From the NCBI GenBank assembly GCA_014898415.1, contig RCTD01000027.1, positions 248,001 through 312,000 of the forward strand: 64,000 nt of DNA, given 5' to 3'. Below, piece after piece: positions 36,101 through 47,486 of the stretch (position 1 is its first letter; the number at the start of each line of letters is the position of its first letter). This stretch comes from Stromatinia cepivora. Taxonomy: Eukaryota; Ascomycota; Leotiomycetes; Helotiales; Sclerotiniaceae. The notes under the pieces are model-generated. The model had not been told where the DNA came from. It made no database searches and saw only the letters and a program-made list of their open reading frames with translations. Position numbers and translations under genes: made by a program.

Positions 36101-38170
36101 TCACAATCTACTTCTAGTTTCTCCTAATCCTCCACTCATATATGGCTCAATAGTTTGGGATTCCCTCCCAAACAGTATCTGTTCTCTACCACCTCGTGTA
36201 CTCCACCACCCAACACACAATGCGCTCCTCTCCACGTCCATTTCACCGTTCTCTAGCACTTCCCAGAATCTTGCTTTACATCGCTCTCGCATGTAATTAT
36301 CTTCGATTGCATTTAGAAGATCAGCGGATATTGGTAACCAAGCTTGTAAAACATCGAGCGGGAGATTAGGCAATGCATCCAATAGTGTGAGCATAAGGAT
36401 CGCCTGTTCAGAAAGTGACGCCTGGCTATCTTGCTGACTGGCAGTATCTCTCATATATACTGATTGAGGTAATGGTGATGTATGCGCATGAACTGCACGG
36501 TAATGGAGCATTTCTAGAAGGGTTTCCGCTAGCATTGGCTCGGCAGTTGAAAGAGGTGTAGGTGGGGTGGCGATATGTATTAAAGATTTAAAGGCGAAAC
36601 GGAACTGTCTTGGAGACAGGTTATTGGGGAACGAATTAAATAGGGCATCGACGTAAGTCGGGATGAATCTGGCGGTTAGTTTTGTGTTCTGAGGAGCTGA
36701 AAGTGCTGCAAGAACAGCACTATGGGCAGCCTCGAAGATTTCCAAGAAGCCAGGATGAGCTGTTGGACTGAGATAGGGAGCTGCCACGCCAATAATCAGG
36801 CTTTCGTTGTCAGGCGGACTGAGAATATTGGTTAAATGCTCGCAAGTATTAAGATAGAATAGATCGTGATTGCGCTGCAAAGGGCTAGCTGGGATTTCAC
36901 CAGCTTGCACGGGGTATATTGCTTTGAGAAGCTCTCTTGACTCGAGGGGGTAATTGGATAGAATGTCGATAGATGATAAATTGACGAACACATATGCAGA
37001 AAAAGAATTAGAGCCAAGTCGAGACGAAATAAAGTGAATGTCTCCAAGAATGATGAGTGTTTCCGAAGCTCCTATTGGAGCAAGACGTTTTGTCGACAAG
37101 ACAGGGTCAACCATAGTTCTCCCCATAAGGCCTTGCAAGATGACTATCGTAGCAAACATGGCGCTCTTCAATACCTGCCATAAGACTGGTGCAGTTATTT
37201 GAAGAGTTTCGGGAGTCAGAAATGCTGCTTCCTCAGATAGATCAATCTCCGACAATTTGTTCCCCTTCCAGCCTTCTAGAAGTCTACCGGAGAACGAAAG
37301 GAGGTGCTCTCTGATTTCTATTGCGAGTAGAGAGTTGCTCATATTCTCGATTGCATGCGCAATCAGTCTTGATAGCGGTCCCATGGACGAAAGTATTGGG
37401 CTTGATGCTTGTTTTTGTAGTTGCAAGAAAGAGGCGGATTTGGACGACCAATCGAACTTATCTCCAGGTACTTGTTTGATATCCGCATCAATATATTGTA
37501 AGAATATGCCATCCTGGTAGCCCTCCATTGCAGTCACCGTTCTTACCATTATCATAACCAAGCCATCATAATTCAAACCAGCCCGCAATCCATCTGACAA
37601 TAGGGGAAATGCATGGTTGAGAGCTAATACGATAGATTCTGCAGCGATTATCCCATCTTTCGTTGGGTTCTCTAATGCCAAGTTGGCCGCCGTAACTAAT
37701 GCTCGTTCAAGTGTGCTTCTAAGTCCCGTAGAGAGCCCATGCCTCCCTCCATTTTCCATACCCAGCAACACGCCGGCGATCACAAGAAGATGCTGCCATC
37801 TTGGCGATCTATCATCAGCCCCTTTGATCACGGCTCGAGCCCAATCATCAGAACCAATTCCGCCTCCTTTTCGAGGTTGGTATGCATCATATGGTGGCTG
37901 CTCGTTATGACTTTCTAATTCATTCTTGTGCACAGTAATGGCAGCAGTATTGAAGACGCTGATAATCCGGAGAGAAATTCGCAGACCATCATTATTATTC
38001 CATATAGCAGGCGCGGTAAGAAGATGCGATGTAAGAAGACTTATGTTCAATGGATTCGTAAGAGTGGTAAGTAAGGAGGTAGTTGTCCCGAGGATTCTGT
38101 CCGTTTGTTCAGGATCAGGGACGCCTTGGTATGCGCGCAACACAGTCGTAAGAAGTCTATCTACCGACAT
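36101..38170 (-). CDS. PEX8: Peroxisome biogenesis protein Pex8
   Basis: Pex8 is a peripheral protein inside the peroxisome that links the docking and RING import complexes and helps release cargo from the Pex5 receptor. This is a single exon of 689 aa. The N-terminus MSVDRLLTTVLRAYQG and the segment TNPLNISLLTSHLLTAPAIW are what I associate with fungal Pex8. The protein is helical throughout. The C-terminus is -SRL, a PTS1 signal, as expected for this matrix-facing peroxin. The identification rests on remembered family features plus PTS1. It is divergent from the TMEM170-type gene. Confidence 0.8.
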   Translation of the reverse strand: MSVDRLLTTVLRAYQGVPDPEQTDRILGTTTSLLTTLTNPLNISLLTSHLLTAPAIWNNNDGLRISLRIISVFNTAAITVHKNELESHNEQPPYDAYQPRKGGGIGSDDWARAVIKGADDRSPRWQHLLVIAGVLLGMENGGRHGLSTGLRSTLERALVTAANLALENPTKDGIIAAESIVLALNHAFPLLSDGLRAGLNYDGLVMIMVRTVTAMEGYQDGIFLQYIDADIKQVPGDKFDWSSKSASFLQLQKQASSPILSSMGPLSRLIAHAIENMSNSLLAIEIREHLLSFSGRLLEGWKGNKLSEIDLSEEAAFLTPETLQITAPVLWQVLKSAMFATIVILQGLMGRTMVDPVLSTKRLAPIGASETLIILGDIHFISSRLGSNSFSAYVFVNLSSIDILSNYPLESRELLKAIYPVQAGEIPASPLQRNHDLFYLNTCEHLTNILSPPDNESLIIGVAAPYLSPTAHPGFLEIFEAAHSAVLAALSAPQNTKLTARFIPTYVDALFNSFPNNLSPRQFRFAFKSLIHIATPPTPLSTAEPMLAETLLEMLHYRAVHAHTSPLPQSVYMRDTASQQDSQASLSEQAILMLTLLDALPNLPLDVLQAWLPISADLLNAIEDNYMRERCKARFWEVLENGEMDVERSALCVGWWSTRGGREQILFGRESQTIEPYMSGGLGETRSRL

Positions 38171-38474
38171 TTTTGTATTTCTTCACAAATTCCAATTCGA
38201 AAATTATGTCATAGTGGTATGCGTATCGATATTTGATATTATACTTTCGTAGTAGTTGATTTGTGATGGCTGATGTGTTAATGATGGATGGCTTGGAGCT
38301 TCATAGCCGAGGCATTTCAGCCTTGTGTTAGGAATTACGAAAGCAGCTTGACAGGCTTCGAACTTGTCAGAGGCATCTGGAGTTACACTGCATTGTCACA
38401 TTGCAATAACTACTCAATCAACGGCATTCATATACATATTTCCTTATACTATGGACAGTTCGCTTTAATAAAAC
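38171..38474. promoter_or_regulatory. Divergent promoter region of PEX8 and the TMEM170-type gene
   Basis: 304 bp between start codons. No defined elements were recognised. Confidence 0.5.
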
Positions 38475-39034
38475 ATGCCGGCTCTCAAGTAAGTTCTCAT
38501 CAAACCCCTGGAGACAACAATATGCTGATTTCATACTCTTTACAGCACTCGAATTGAAAATCCGGCGCCTCTTGACTATTCTACTCCGCCATTCCCATCA
38601 CTCTATTGGCCTCTCCATGCAAAACCTGGCGTTCCAAATTATCTATACTATGCTCATGATATATGGCGATTTACTCTTCTATGGACACTCATTGTGTACG
38701 GAGTTACGCACATGGCAGTAGCAGTTTATGCTATTGCAATGCAATTGGGAAAGGGGAAAAATGCCTGGCAATATGCTTGGGTTATACCACTGGTATACGC
38801 TTTGATAGCTGGTATTGAAGCCTTGCTGGCAGGAAGCTTCGTCGGCTTGATGTGGGTATTCTTGCTGTGGTATTGTAGGACCTTTTTGTTTGCTAAGTTT
38901 CTTATTCTCCTAGACTCGGTGCTATTTACAATGCAGGATACTTTCAGATGTCAACATGGATTCCGTTTATATGGTCATTGATCAACGTTCTGGTTTTGAT
39001 TCTATCTTCGTTCTCAATACAAGGTGGTCTATGA
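38475..39034 (+). CDS. TMEM170-family integral membrane protein
   Basis: Small membrane protein of the TMEM170 family; metazoan members act in ER/nuclear-envelope morphology, and the fungal role is not established. Exons are 38475-38488, 38546-38851 and 38914-39034, 146 aa. The N-terminus has LDYSTPPFPSLYWPLHAKPG, then YYAHDIWRFTLLWTLIVYG leads into the first of three hydrophobic segments. The others are around PLVYALIAGIEALLAGSF and SLINVLVLILSSFSIQGGL. The final exon (GAIYNAGYFQMSTWIPFIW) is needed to complete the family pattern. The first exon is only 14 nt. Confidence 0.85.
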
Positions 39035-39114
39035 GCTACCAGACGCTACGGATGCATATATCATCTGGAAATATAAAGTAAGAATGATTTTGACTGGTAT
39101 CCATCTCTGAGCCA

Positions 39115-40057
39115 TCAGGACTTGGAATTTGGATCTGGTTCTTTTGGCTCTATTTTTCTGATTATCCTCGCTGGATTACCGGCTACAACGTGGAAATCGG
39201 GAATATCTTTTGTCACGACACTTCCAGCACCAATAGTACAACCTCGACCGATGGTTACTCCGGGGCACACTGTGACGCTACCTCCAAACCACTGGGAAAT
39301 TGTTAGCGCCTGCGATACCAAGCGGTTTGATAAAAGATGTGGATATCTAGTCAAATATTGTTAGAATACGTACACAGTCTTCGCCAATGGTTATGGGCGC
39401 CCCAAGCTCTGGGCCATTGGTGCCATTACGAAGAAAAGGGTCTAATGGATGTGTGGCAGCGTAGAACGAACAGCTTGGGCCGATTAGAGTACGAGCTCCT
39501 ATGGTGATTAGACAGGTGTCAAGAAATACGCAATTGAAGTTGATGTAAACTCCTTTGCCGAGCCTGTGGAAGATGAGCATTTTCTCAAAATGTGGGTTTA
39601 CTGTTTGCGAAATACCTGAGATTTATTCCATAGTCTACATTGATTGGGCCATCAATATATGGTTCATCTCCAAGGATACGGAAGTCTTCCTCGTCCGTTG
39701 CTCCAGCTGGAGGAAGTGGAGTTTTGTCGTCGATGATGCTGGTAGATGTTAGGTTAGGCTTTGGACTGCCACCCAACTAGAAGTAGATGCTTACTCTTTC
39801 CACATTTCTACCAGCTTTCGTCTTGGGGCGTCACCAGCACTGTTGAATCTTTTGCAAGCATAATGACATCTTATAGAAGAACAATTATTAGCGGTAGTCG
39901 AGGGGAGGAAATGTTTAGTGTATAGAGTATATATGGGTGATTCTATTCACGTTGTCCCTCACCTATTTCGCTTTTCGAAGAGCTTTGGTACAAATGCATA
40001 ATAAAGCTCTCCTTTCGACATTTTAGCTTCATTCTCAACCTCGTCAATGCCTTCCAT
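39115..40057 (-). CDS. Maltose/galactoside-type O-acetyltransferase (left-handed beta-helix)
   Basis: Acetyl-CoA-dependent sugar O-acetyltransferase of the NodL/LacA/Maa family; the acceptor sugar is unknown. Exons are 40057-39963, 39869-39795, 39738-39616, 39563-39374 and 39291-39115, 219 aa. The N-terminal Maa/acetyltransferase cap contains [15 protein letters not shown]. Hexapeptide repeats build the beta-helix: [46 protein letters not shown]. The catalytic His lies in YAATHPLDP. It ends with [13 protein letters not shown]. Cytosolic; no signal peptide. A possible upstream in-frame start exists, but the chosen Met matches the family. Confidence 0.92.
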
Positions 40058-40931
40058 GATTAGATTATGATATGTATGTGCCAAAGGGTAGCAAAAGTAT
40101 AGGTAATATAATGGAATGTTTGAATCGCCAGAATTGAAATCTGTCAAAAACCAAATGTTAATTTGAGCATATCACTTCTTACCTAGCTTTATCGCCAAGG
40201 TTCTATATAAACCATAAAACGAGCGCTCCAACGCTCCAACGCTCCACTTTGTCTGACAGTTGTAAAGTACTTCCAAGTAATACTTTAGAGTACTTCCGTA
40301 TGCGGAATAACTTACTCCCTCGCCTTCCCTTTCCTTTCTATCTCGAAATTATGGTGGGGGTGGCTTGAAAGTGGCACTAATACCATGGAAGATATTGAAA
40401 GCTTTGAGCAAAAGAAATATATACAATAGAGATACATGAATCAAATTGTATAAGTCGGTTTCCACAACATACAAATAGAACACATAATTACTAGGTAGAA
40501 CACCTACCTAGTACCTACCTAGTAGTACCCAAGTAATGAACCAAATGCTATTTGCATATACACTTGAGATATTGAACCTCGTTGCACGGAATGCTGTCAC
40601 ATGCGTCTTTGTTCCTTATTGTACAGAAAATGGAAACAAAAAACTTTTTCAAGCGCTCATGTTCATGGCTATTCTTCAACGAGGACAATATGAAGTAGCT
40701 TCGAACCAAGAAAAGGTAATGGATGAATAAAGAGAACCGCATTTGATTGTCCCCATTTCTTATAATTCCTGTAATTTCGTTTCAATTCGATTATCGATGC
40801 AGGATCTCCGTGCTTACATTACTTGGCCCAGTCGGAAAAGTATTGAATATTGAAACCACCAAGCTTCCAGGTTCTATTTCGCTCATTGAGTTTCTGCGAT
40901 CGGTCTCTTTGTGAATATTATTATTATAATC
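40058..40931. other. Divergent intergenic region
   Basis: About 870 bp between divergent genes. It contains a dense cluster of ACCTA/TAGGTA motifs at 40490-40530 and a short duplication of CGCTCCAA near 40227. Open frames of about 60 codons on both strands are not convincing. Confidence 0.5.
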
Positions 40932-41900
40932 ATGTCTACAGATGATACTGCTAATGCGATTGGATCAGCGTCAGCTCAAAGCTCGCCTGAACAATCAAAG
41001 AGCACAGCGAGCACATCAAGCGCAACTCGTCGACGTCCTTGGGATATAATACAGAACGGCGGCGTCGCCCCTCGAGCGCGAGTTGGACCAGATCGAGAAC
41101 AATATGCGGAGGTACCTAGCATTGACGAGGCCATCAATCAATTCGAGAAGCAATTTTTTTCCGGACAACCCAAGTCTCTGTCTGGCATCGCATTGCGATC
41201 CTTTCTCGTTGGCATCGTCCTCACACTCTCTACCTTCAGTACCCTCTACCTCTTCTTCGTAACCGACACGATCTTCTGGCGCATCCCGTTCTTTATTTCT
41301 TCTCTCGCCATCTTCCACTTCCTCGAGTTTTGGACTACAGCGAGATACAATACACCCGAAGCATCCATATCCTCCTTTCTCTTCAGCGGCAATGGATCCG
41401 CATACAACATCGCCCATAGCGCCGCCATCACCGAATTCCTCATCACGAATACATTTTTCCCGGATGGGTCTCCATACACCATCTACGGCCTACAACTCCC
41501 CCCCTCCATATCCTGGTTCAGTCCTCGAGCACAAAACTTCATCCTCGTCCTCGGTCTCATCCTCATAGTAATGGGCCAGACCGTTCGCTCCGTCGCCATG
41601 GTTCAAGCCGGCAGAAGCTTTAACCACATAGTCCAATTCACACGATCGCGCTCTCATACGCTTGTTACCACTGGTTTATACGCATGGTTACGCCATCCCT
41701 CCTATTTTGGATTCTTTTGGTGGGGATTGGGTACACAAATGGTTTTGGGGAACTTTTATTGTTTTTGGGGATATACGCTTGTTTTGTGGATGTTTTTCAA
41801 TAGGAGAATTAAGGGGGAAGAGGCTTTGTTGATCAAGTTCTTTGGGGATGAGTATGTGCAGTACAGGAAGGTCTCGCGGGTGGGAATACCACTTATCTAG
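40932..41900 (+). CDS. STE14: Protein-S-isoprenylcysteine O-methyltransferase (Ste14/ICMT)
   Basis: ER membrane enzyme that methylates the C-terminal prenylcysteine of CaaX proteins (Ras, Rho, lipopeptide pheromone) with S-adenosylmethionine. Single exon, 322 aa; the ATG at 40932 is used because upstream codons reach only a GTG. A Ser-rich N-terminal cytosolic segment (about 80 aa) precedes several membrane spans. The C-terminal catalytic signature is clear: GRSFNHIVQ, GLYAWLRHPSYFGFFWWGLG, then EEALLIKFFGDEYVQYRK and the RVGIPLI end. The N-terminal extension is long compared with yeast Ste14 (239 aa). Confidence 0.95.
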   Translation: MSTDDTANAIGSASAQSSPEQSKSTASTSSATRRRPWDIIQNGGVAPRARVGPDREQYAEVPSIDEAINQFEKQFFSGQPKSLSGIALRSFLVGIVLTLSTFSTLYLFFVTDTIFWRIPFFISSLAIFHFLEFWTTARYNTPEASISSFLFSGNGSAYNIAHSAAITEFLITNTFFPDGSPYTIYGLQLPPSISWFSPRAQNFILVLGLILIVMGQTVRSVAMVQAGRSFNHIVQFTRSRSHTLVTTGLYAWLRHPSYFGFFWWGLGTQMVLGNFYCFWGYTLVLWMFFNRRIKGEEALLIKFFGDEYVQYRKVSRVGIPLI

Positions 41901-42372
41901 ATTTACAGTGGTAATGCATGCAAATCTAGAGATTTATGTTCATGTTGGATGTGAATAATTGGAATTGTATACTTTGAAATGTATCGAATGGTAGTACACC
42001 AATTTTACTGTATTCCTATATTTGGCGTCCTCCATGATAGTGTTCAAAAGAGATGGACGAGGTGTGTTACCATTGATATCGTGAGGGGACATTGGATGAT
42101 ATTTTATTGCATGAAATGGACCAGAACCTCAAGGGGACAGCCTCACTGCTTGTATGCTTGGGATGTTCAAGTTCGGTAAGATATTGGTCATGGCTCCTGT
42201 ATCCCCACGTCTGATCGCCAATGGAAGATGCAGCAGTCGCGCGGGTTCGAGATTGCCAGTGCTCAATCTGTCATTCTACCTGTATCTAAACATCGATGTA
42301 TTCTGTAGATCGGCTGTCCAGTTTCTATCTAGATATTAAAGTAAGGTACTAACATAAACACCGACAATCTTA
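41901..42372. other. Convergent intergenic region
   Basis: About 470 bp between the ICMT and acyltransferase stops. No supported feature; two frames of about 60 codons have no domain. Confidence 0.5.
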
Positions 42373-44220
42373 TTATATGGTCTGCTTGCTAACACTCCCG
42401 TATTTGGCTTGCCATGCGAAGAAGTAAAGTAAAGCAGCAAGTGGCTGTCCAACTAAAGTGAAAGATACCCAAAAGATACAATTTCCAATTATTTTACCAT
42501 TTATGCCGTTCATTTTCTCCAATGGTGCCGTGATAGCAATGAGTGGTAGCTGTGCCATCATGCCTATAAATGCAACGCCTAAAGGGTGTTAGCAAAGATA
42601 ACAATATGGACAACAATATTTGAGAGCCTACCGATAATATTATGTGTCGGAACGCCGACCATCAATTCATGTAGGATAGCAGAGAACGTGAACACCGCAA
42701 CACTGGATGAATATGGACTCCAACCCCTGCCTACGAGGGGCGAGAAGACATGTCGTTTCATGAATTGATAAACCGGCTTGTTCCAAGTCCTCCAATATGT
42801 TCCTACACTGGGTGAGTTCCACCAGTCATCATAAAAGTTCCTATCCCCGAAAGTGGTGACCTCGGCAAGAATATTCAGGAAAGATTGGAACAAGGCGAAG
42901 AATCCTGCTAGCCATATAACTAAAGAAATTGTGGATAACTTCATCAAACGTTCGAGGATAGAGGCTACATCTAGGGATGCCATCTTTTCCAAGGAATTCT
43001 GGAGGACAGGGGCTGCGTATTGTGCACTAGCAACCCACATGAAGATACTCAAACCAAATACTTCTGCCATCCTCTTGCCTACAAAAACCCACCTAATTTT
43101 GGGTGTCCGGGGATACACAGGTTGGTAAACCAATGTTGGAACCCACCAAAAGTATGTCAGATTATTCAGCGTGATATTCTGTGGGTAAGGACATTTGTTG
43201 TATATTTCTGGCAATGCATCTTCCTCTTTACTCGAGGGGTGAAGATAGGCATGTCGGAGATCGCGGCAGGTGAATGCATAACTGTAAGTTTTCAGCCAGA
43301 CAATAATTGCGTGTGCTTCAGTTATTGTGCCTATCAAAGGGTGGTGTATGAAGAAGTAGACGATCACGGAAGTAATCAGGAGACAAAGCGTTATGTTCAG
43401 TCCATGTATCCAAGCGATTACTTTCCAAGTCGAATGGAATTTTTGTTGCTCGGCCTCCGTGGCAATATAGCTACCACCCGGTGTGGCCGTCCCAGCTCTC
43501 TTTTTGCTTCCTTTTAGCGATGCTCTTGCTTGTTGCGCGGCCGCGAGTTCGACGATGTAGGCGACAAAAAGATGACATGGGATAATGAAGTAGAGGGCAG
43601 CCCCTAGCAAAAGATCCTGTTTGCGATAATCGTGGCATCTCAAACATATCAAAACTCCATACTATTAAAGACTGTTAGCTATATCCGATACACTGCTTTC
43701 ATAGTAGAATTCCAGCTAAAAATCATGGGGAATCGGGTCTGTTAAAATATCCTGTTAAAATATCCAGAGAGGATTTGGGCATTCGGACAACACTTCGTAA
43801 TCTTCTCCCAACGCTCCGAGCACCCAATTCGTTCTTCAATTGACAAAAACCAATGACTAGGAGAAAGCGAACCTTTCGAATATTCTCTAACATGAGTCGC
43901 AGATTCGAGATCAATAAGACAAGGACCATCAAGTTCCGAAACCCAAGGAAACTCGGTGCCGCATCGCTCTCATGGCTAAGGCATGATGTTCGAGGCTTGG
44001 AATGCACAGCGGCAACGTGTCTATACTTCTTCTGCGAATATTTTCGAAGGGAATCAGGTGTGTTATGTTGTGTGAGTGGTTTTGGTAAATCCGCGATGCT
44101 AATATTGGCCCTGTGCTTTCCATTTGCACCATTGACATGTGAAAGTGTAGATCGTCTGATGGTCGAAGAAATGTTTGGCACACTTTCGGTACCAGTTACC
44201 GTAGCATTTTCAGAGGTCAT
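42373..44220 (-). CDS. DGA1-like (DGAT1): Diacylglycerol O-acyltransferase 1 type MBOAT enzyme
   Basis: ER membrane acyltransferase that makes triacylglycerol from diacylglycerol and acyl-CoA; the related sterol acyltransferases (ARE1/ARE2) are the alternative. Exons are 44220-43873, 43661-42632 and 42578-42373, 527 aa. Splicing gives MLENIRKYGVLICLRC and NIIGVAFIGMM. Diagnostic motifs are CPYPQNITLNNLTYFWWVP, TLVYQPVYPRTP, FYDDWWNSPSVGTYWRTWN and FTFSAILHELMVG with the MBOAT active-site His. YPxNxTxxNL and the YWRxWN form favour DGAT1 over sterol acyltransferase. About nine hydrophobic segments. The N-terminal 85 residues are cytosolic and Ser/Thr-rich. Confidence 0.9.
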
Positions 44221-45089
44221 GATTGCGAAAATCGCATAGAGCCGTAGCTATATTCGAGCCGTTGGTATCTTAGCATGTACCGAGTAAAAGTGTCTGGGGA
44301 ATAGTGGAGAGATGATGTCTACTCAAGTAAGGAGGATTAAGAGAGATATCAAGTGGTAATGTGCAGCGTGCGTTAATTACCCGAGTAATTCATAATATGT
44401 GAAGCAGCGAAAACAGAGAGAAATCGAATGATAAATTGGATAGGAATTTATCATAGAAAATCGGCATATGAAAGTAAATTCCTCACTGGCTAAACCCCTC
44501 CCGAGATCAATAATTGGCTGGGAATGAGGGCTACCAACTAGGCCAAGAACTAAGATATTGGGCAATGGGTCAGACCCTTATCAATCTGACGGTGGCTCGA
44601 TGTGTAGCCCCTCCTTCAACCTCCAAATTAATGTGAAGTGTGAATATCAAGCTCAGCATCCAGAAGTGTTGATGTATCCGAAGAAGAAATAAATGTACCA
44701 GAGATAATTACATGTGGTGAAGATAACCAATGGCAATGCAATAATGAATGACATTCTCCGATCCGTACATTCTTACTCAGTATGGCCAGAAATCCTTTTT
44801 CTCATCAGCCTTACGAGTATTGCGATAAGGATGATAGGATGATTACTAAGCTAACGCACCGATAAATCATTATTCCGTTCCGTCAAGTACTTGTCGCGAA
44901 TCCATCCTTGTTCATCAAGTCAAAGTCGCGACCTATTTGAACTTCTAAAAGCATGACCTCTTGATTTGGCTTTATTTAGCTAAGGATTAAGCACATGATC
45001 GCAAATTAAATACAACGGACCTCGCCGAAGAAGAAAGTAGTCGGTCGTTTGATCAAATTATTGTTCGAGGGAATGATGCGCTGATAAAA
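44221..45089. other. Divergent intergenic region
   Basis: About 870 bp holding the promoters of the acyltransferase and PFS2. No gene or strong motif was recognised. Confidence 0.5.
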
Positions 45090-47100
45090 ATGGCATACGA
45101 ACCTCGCGAGTATGGAGGTGGTCGGGATCGGGATAGGGAAGGAAGAGGAAGAAGAGATGATGGGGGATCAGGAGAGGGAGGTGGTAATGAAGGGAATTTT
45201 GCGAGGGGAAGAGGTCGTCGTAAGTGCAATACCTCCATCCTTTTTGAAGTCGATCAGAGGAGGGGGGAAAATCCGTACTTCTTTGTTTCATGGAAAGTCC
45301 AAAATACTAATACTATACAGGTCCTGTTACTGATTATAGCTCTACTATGGTTCATTGGATGCGTAATCGTCAGCCAAGGTACAAAGGCGGTTACCAAGGT
45401 GAAATGGAAAGACCCAGTCCAAGTTACATGATAGATGTAAGTTATTTGAGTTGGTTGCATAGGTTAATTTTAGAAATTTTGCGTCTAATCCTTAATAGAT
45501 GTTACCACCATTAGCAAGACTTCATAATGCAGCAGATTCAGTACCAGGTAGACATCTACATTCGTCACTTAATAAGATTAAGCATCCTGTCAATGTGGTA
45601 AGGTGGACACCAGAAGGTCGACGATTACTCACAGCCTCCAGTAGTGGAGAATTTACTTTATGGAATGGTGCTGGCTTTAACTTCGAGACAATTATGCAAG
45701 CACATGATGTTGCTATCCGAGCCTTGTCTTATTCCCATAGTGATGACTGGTTGATATCAGCTGATCATGATGGAGTGATCAAATACTGGCAACCGAATTT
45801 TAACAATGTCAAAGTCATTCAAGGACATGATGACCCTATAAGGGATCTTGCATTTAGTCCAAATGACTCAAAGTTCGTCACGGCTTCCGATGACTCTACG
45901 CTAAAGATTTTCGATTTTGCTGGCGGTGTTGAGGAGTCCACTCTTTCTGGTCATGGATGGGACGCGAAAAGTGTTGATTGGCATCCGACTAAAGGATTAC
46001 TTGTTTCTGGATCGAAAGATCACCTTGTCAAGTTATGGGATCCACGTACTGGGCGATGTTTGACGACTCTTCATGGACATAAGAATACCATCACAAAGAC
46101 CGTCTTTGAGCCAGTTCGAGGCTACTGCTTAGCCACTTCAGCTCGAGACCAAACCGCACGAGTTTTTGATCTGCGAATGATGCGCGATGTGTGTTTGCTT
46201 AAAGGGCATGAGAAAGACATATCTACCTTGGCATGGCATCCTATTCACCCTTCGCTCCTGAGTACAGGTGGTGCCGATGGGTCTCTTTTCCACTACCTAT
46301 TAGACGAGCCAAATAATCCCCCTGGAACTGAGCCGTCTATAGCTCCTTATGATAGTCCAGATCCTACTACTACACCGGCTCAAACTATCTATCCAGCTCA
46401 CAAACTAACATACGCTCATGAATTTGCCATTTGGTCGCTTGATTGGCATCCTCTTGGTCATATTTTAGCATCAGGATCCAATGATCGAATCACTAGATTC
46501 TGGACACGTGTACGTCCTGGTGACACTGATACATTCAAAGACCGCTATCACATTGGTGACTCAGCTGCTGAGGCGCAAGGAACCTATGATCGTCGCGGCG
46601 GACGACGTCAACGTCAGGAGGAAGAAGATCAAGAAGCTGAAGACGAAATGGAGGGCTTAGTCGATCAGAAAATGCCTGCAAAAGTACCCGGTTTCGCCAC
46701 AGGAATACCTGGTCTGCCATTGCCTGGTATGGGAGTCATTCCTGGTATGAATCGTGCCCCTCTTCCACCACCTCCTCCTGTGCTTAGTGGAGGAAATATC
46801 CCACCTCCACCTTTACCGGGAAATTTAGATGCAAATACTCTAGCACTGATGATGAAAGCCGGTTTACCTCCTCCGGGAGCAACGGGCATGCCACCTCCAC
46901 CACCAATGCTCCCACCAAACTTTCAACTCCCACCTGGTTTCGTTGTTCCTCCACCTCCTCCTGGTATGCCAATACCTGGGCTGGAAAATGCAGATTCATC
47001 GAGTAACGGTGGTGGTATCAGGAAACGAGGACCATTGCCTAGTCAGGAAGAAAGTTTACAGGCGATGCAGAGACAGGGGAAATTCAGGCAACCACGATGA
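45090..47100 (+). CDS. PFS2: Polyadenylation factor subunit 2 (Pfs2/WDR33 type)
   Basis: WD40 subunit of the cleavage and polyadenylation factor, required for mRNA 3'-end processing; the human homologue WDR33 contacts the AAUAAA signal. Exons are 45090-45219, 45321-45436 and 45499-47100, 615 aa. An Arg/Gly-rich N-terminus is followed by [20 protein letters not shown], a hallmark just before the propeller. Seven WD repeats span about residues 100-440 ([57 protein letters not shown]). The C-terminus is Pro/Gly-rich with several PPPPP runs, longer than in yeast and like filamentous fungal orthologues. Convergent with NUC1. Confidence 0.95.
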
Positions 47101-47486
47101 ATAAGTCGTTGGTACTAGTGTGGGATTAGCTTCGGATTGTATATCAGAACATAGCATTTCAGGTGAACTAAAGCATTAGGCGTTTAGGTAGATTGTAATC
47201 TAGTTATATTGAGGATTCGCAAATTGTCGCTATTCACATATGTGCACATGTGGAAACAAGTAATTGTGTTCTAGTAAAGGTTTGAATGTACTTGATGATT
47301 GAAGAGCACTAATGCTATGGTATATAAATCGCAGCACATGTCCGAAAAAAAAAGCTGTAATGTAGAAAAGGCAAGCAAACGCCATGCTGTGATGCAACCT
47401 CATTAAGAATACCCGCCGATAACGCTATATATATGCTGCAAAACCTCGCCCATTACATGCAAAAAGTAATTCCCGAACGTGATGAA
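47101..47486. other. Convergent intergenic region
   Basis: About 390 bp between PFS2 and NUC1 stops; 3' UTRs only. Nothing else recognised. Confidence 0.55.
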
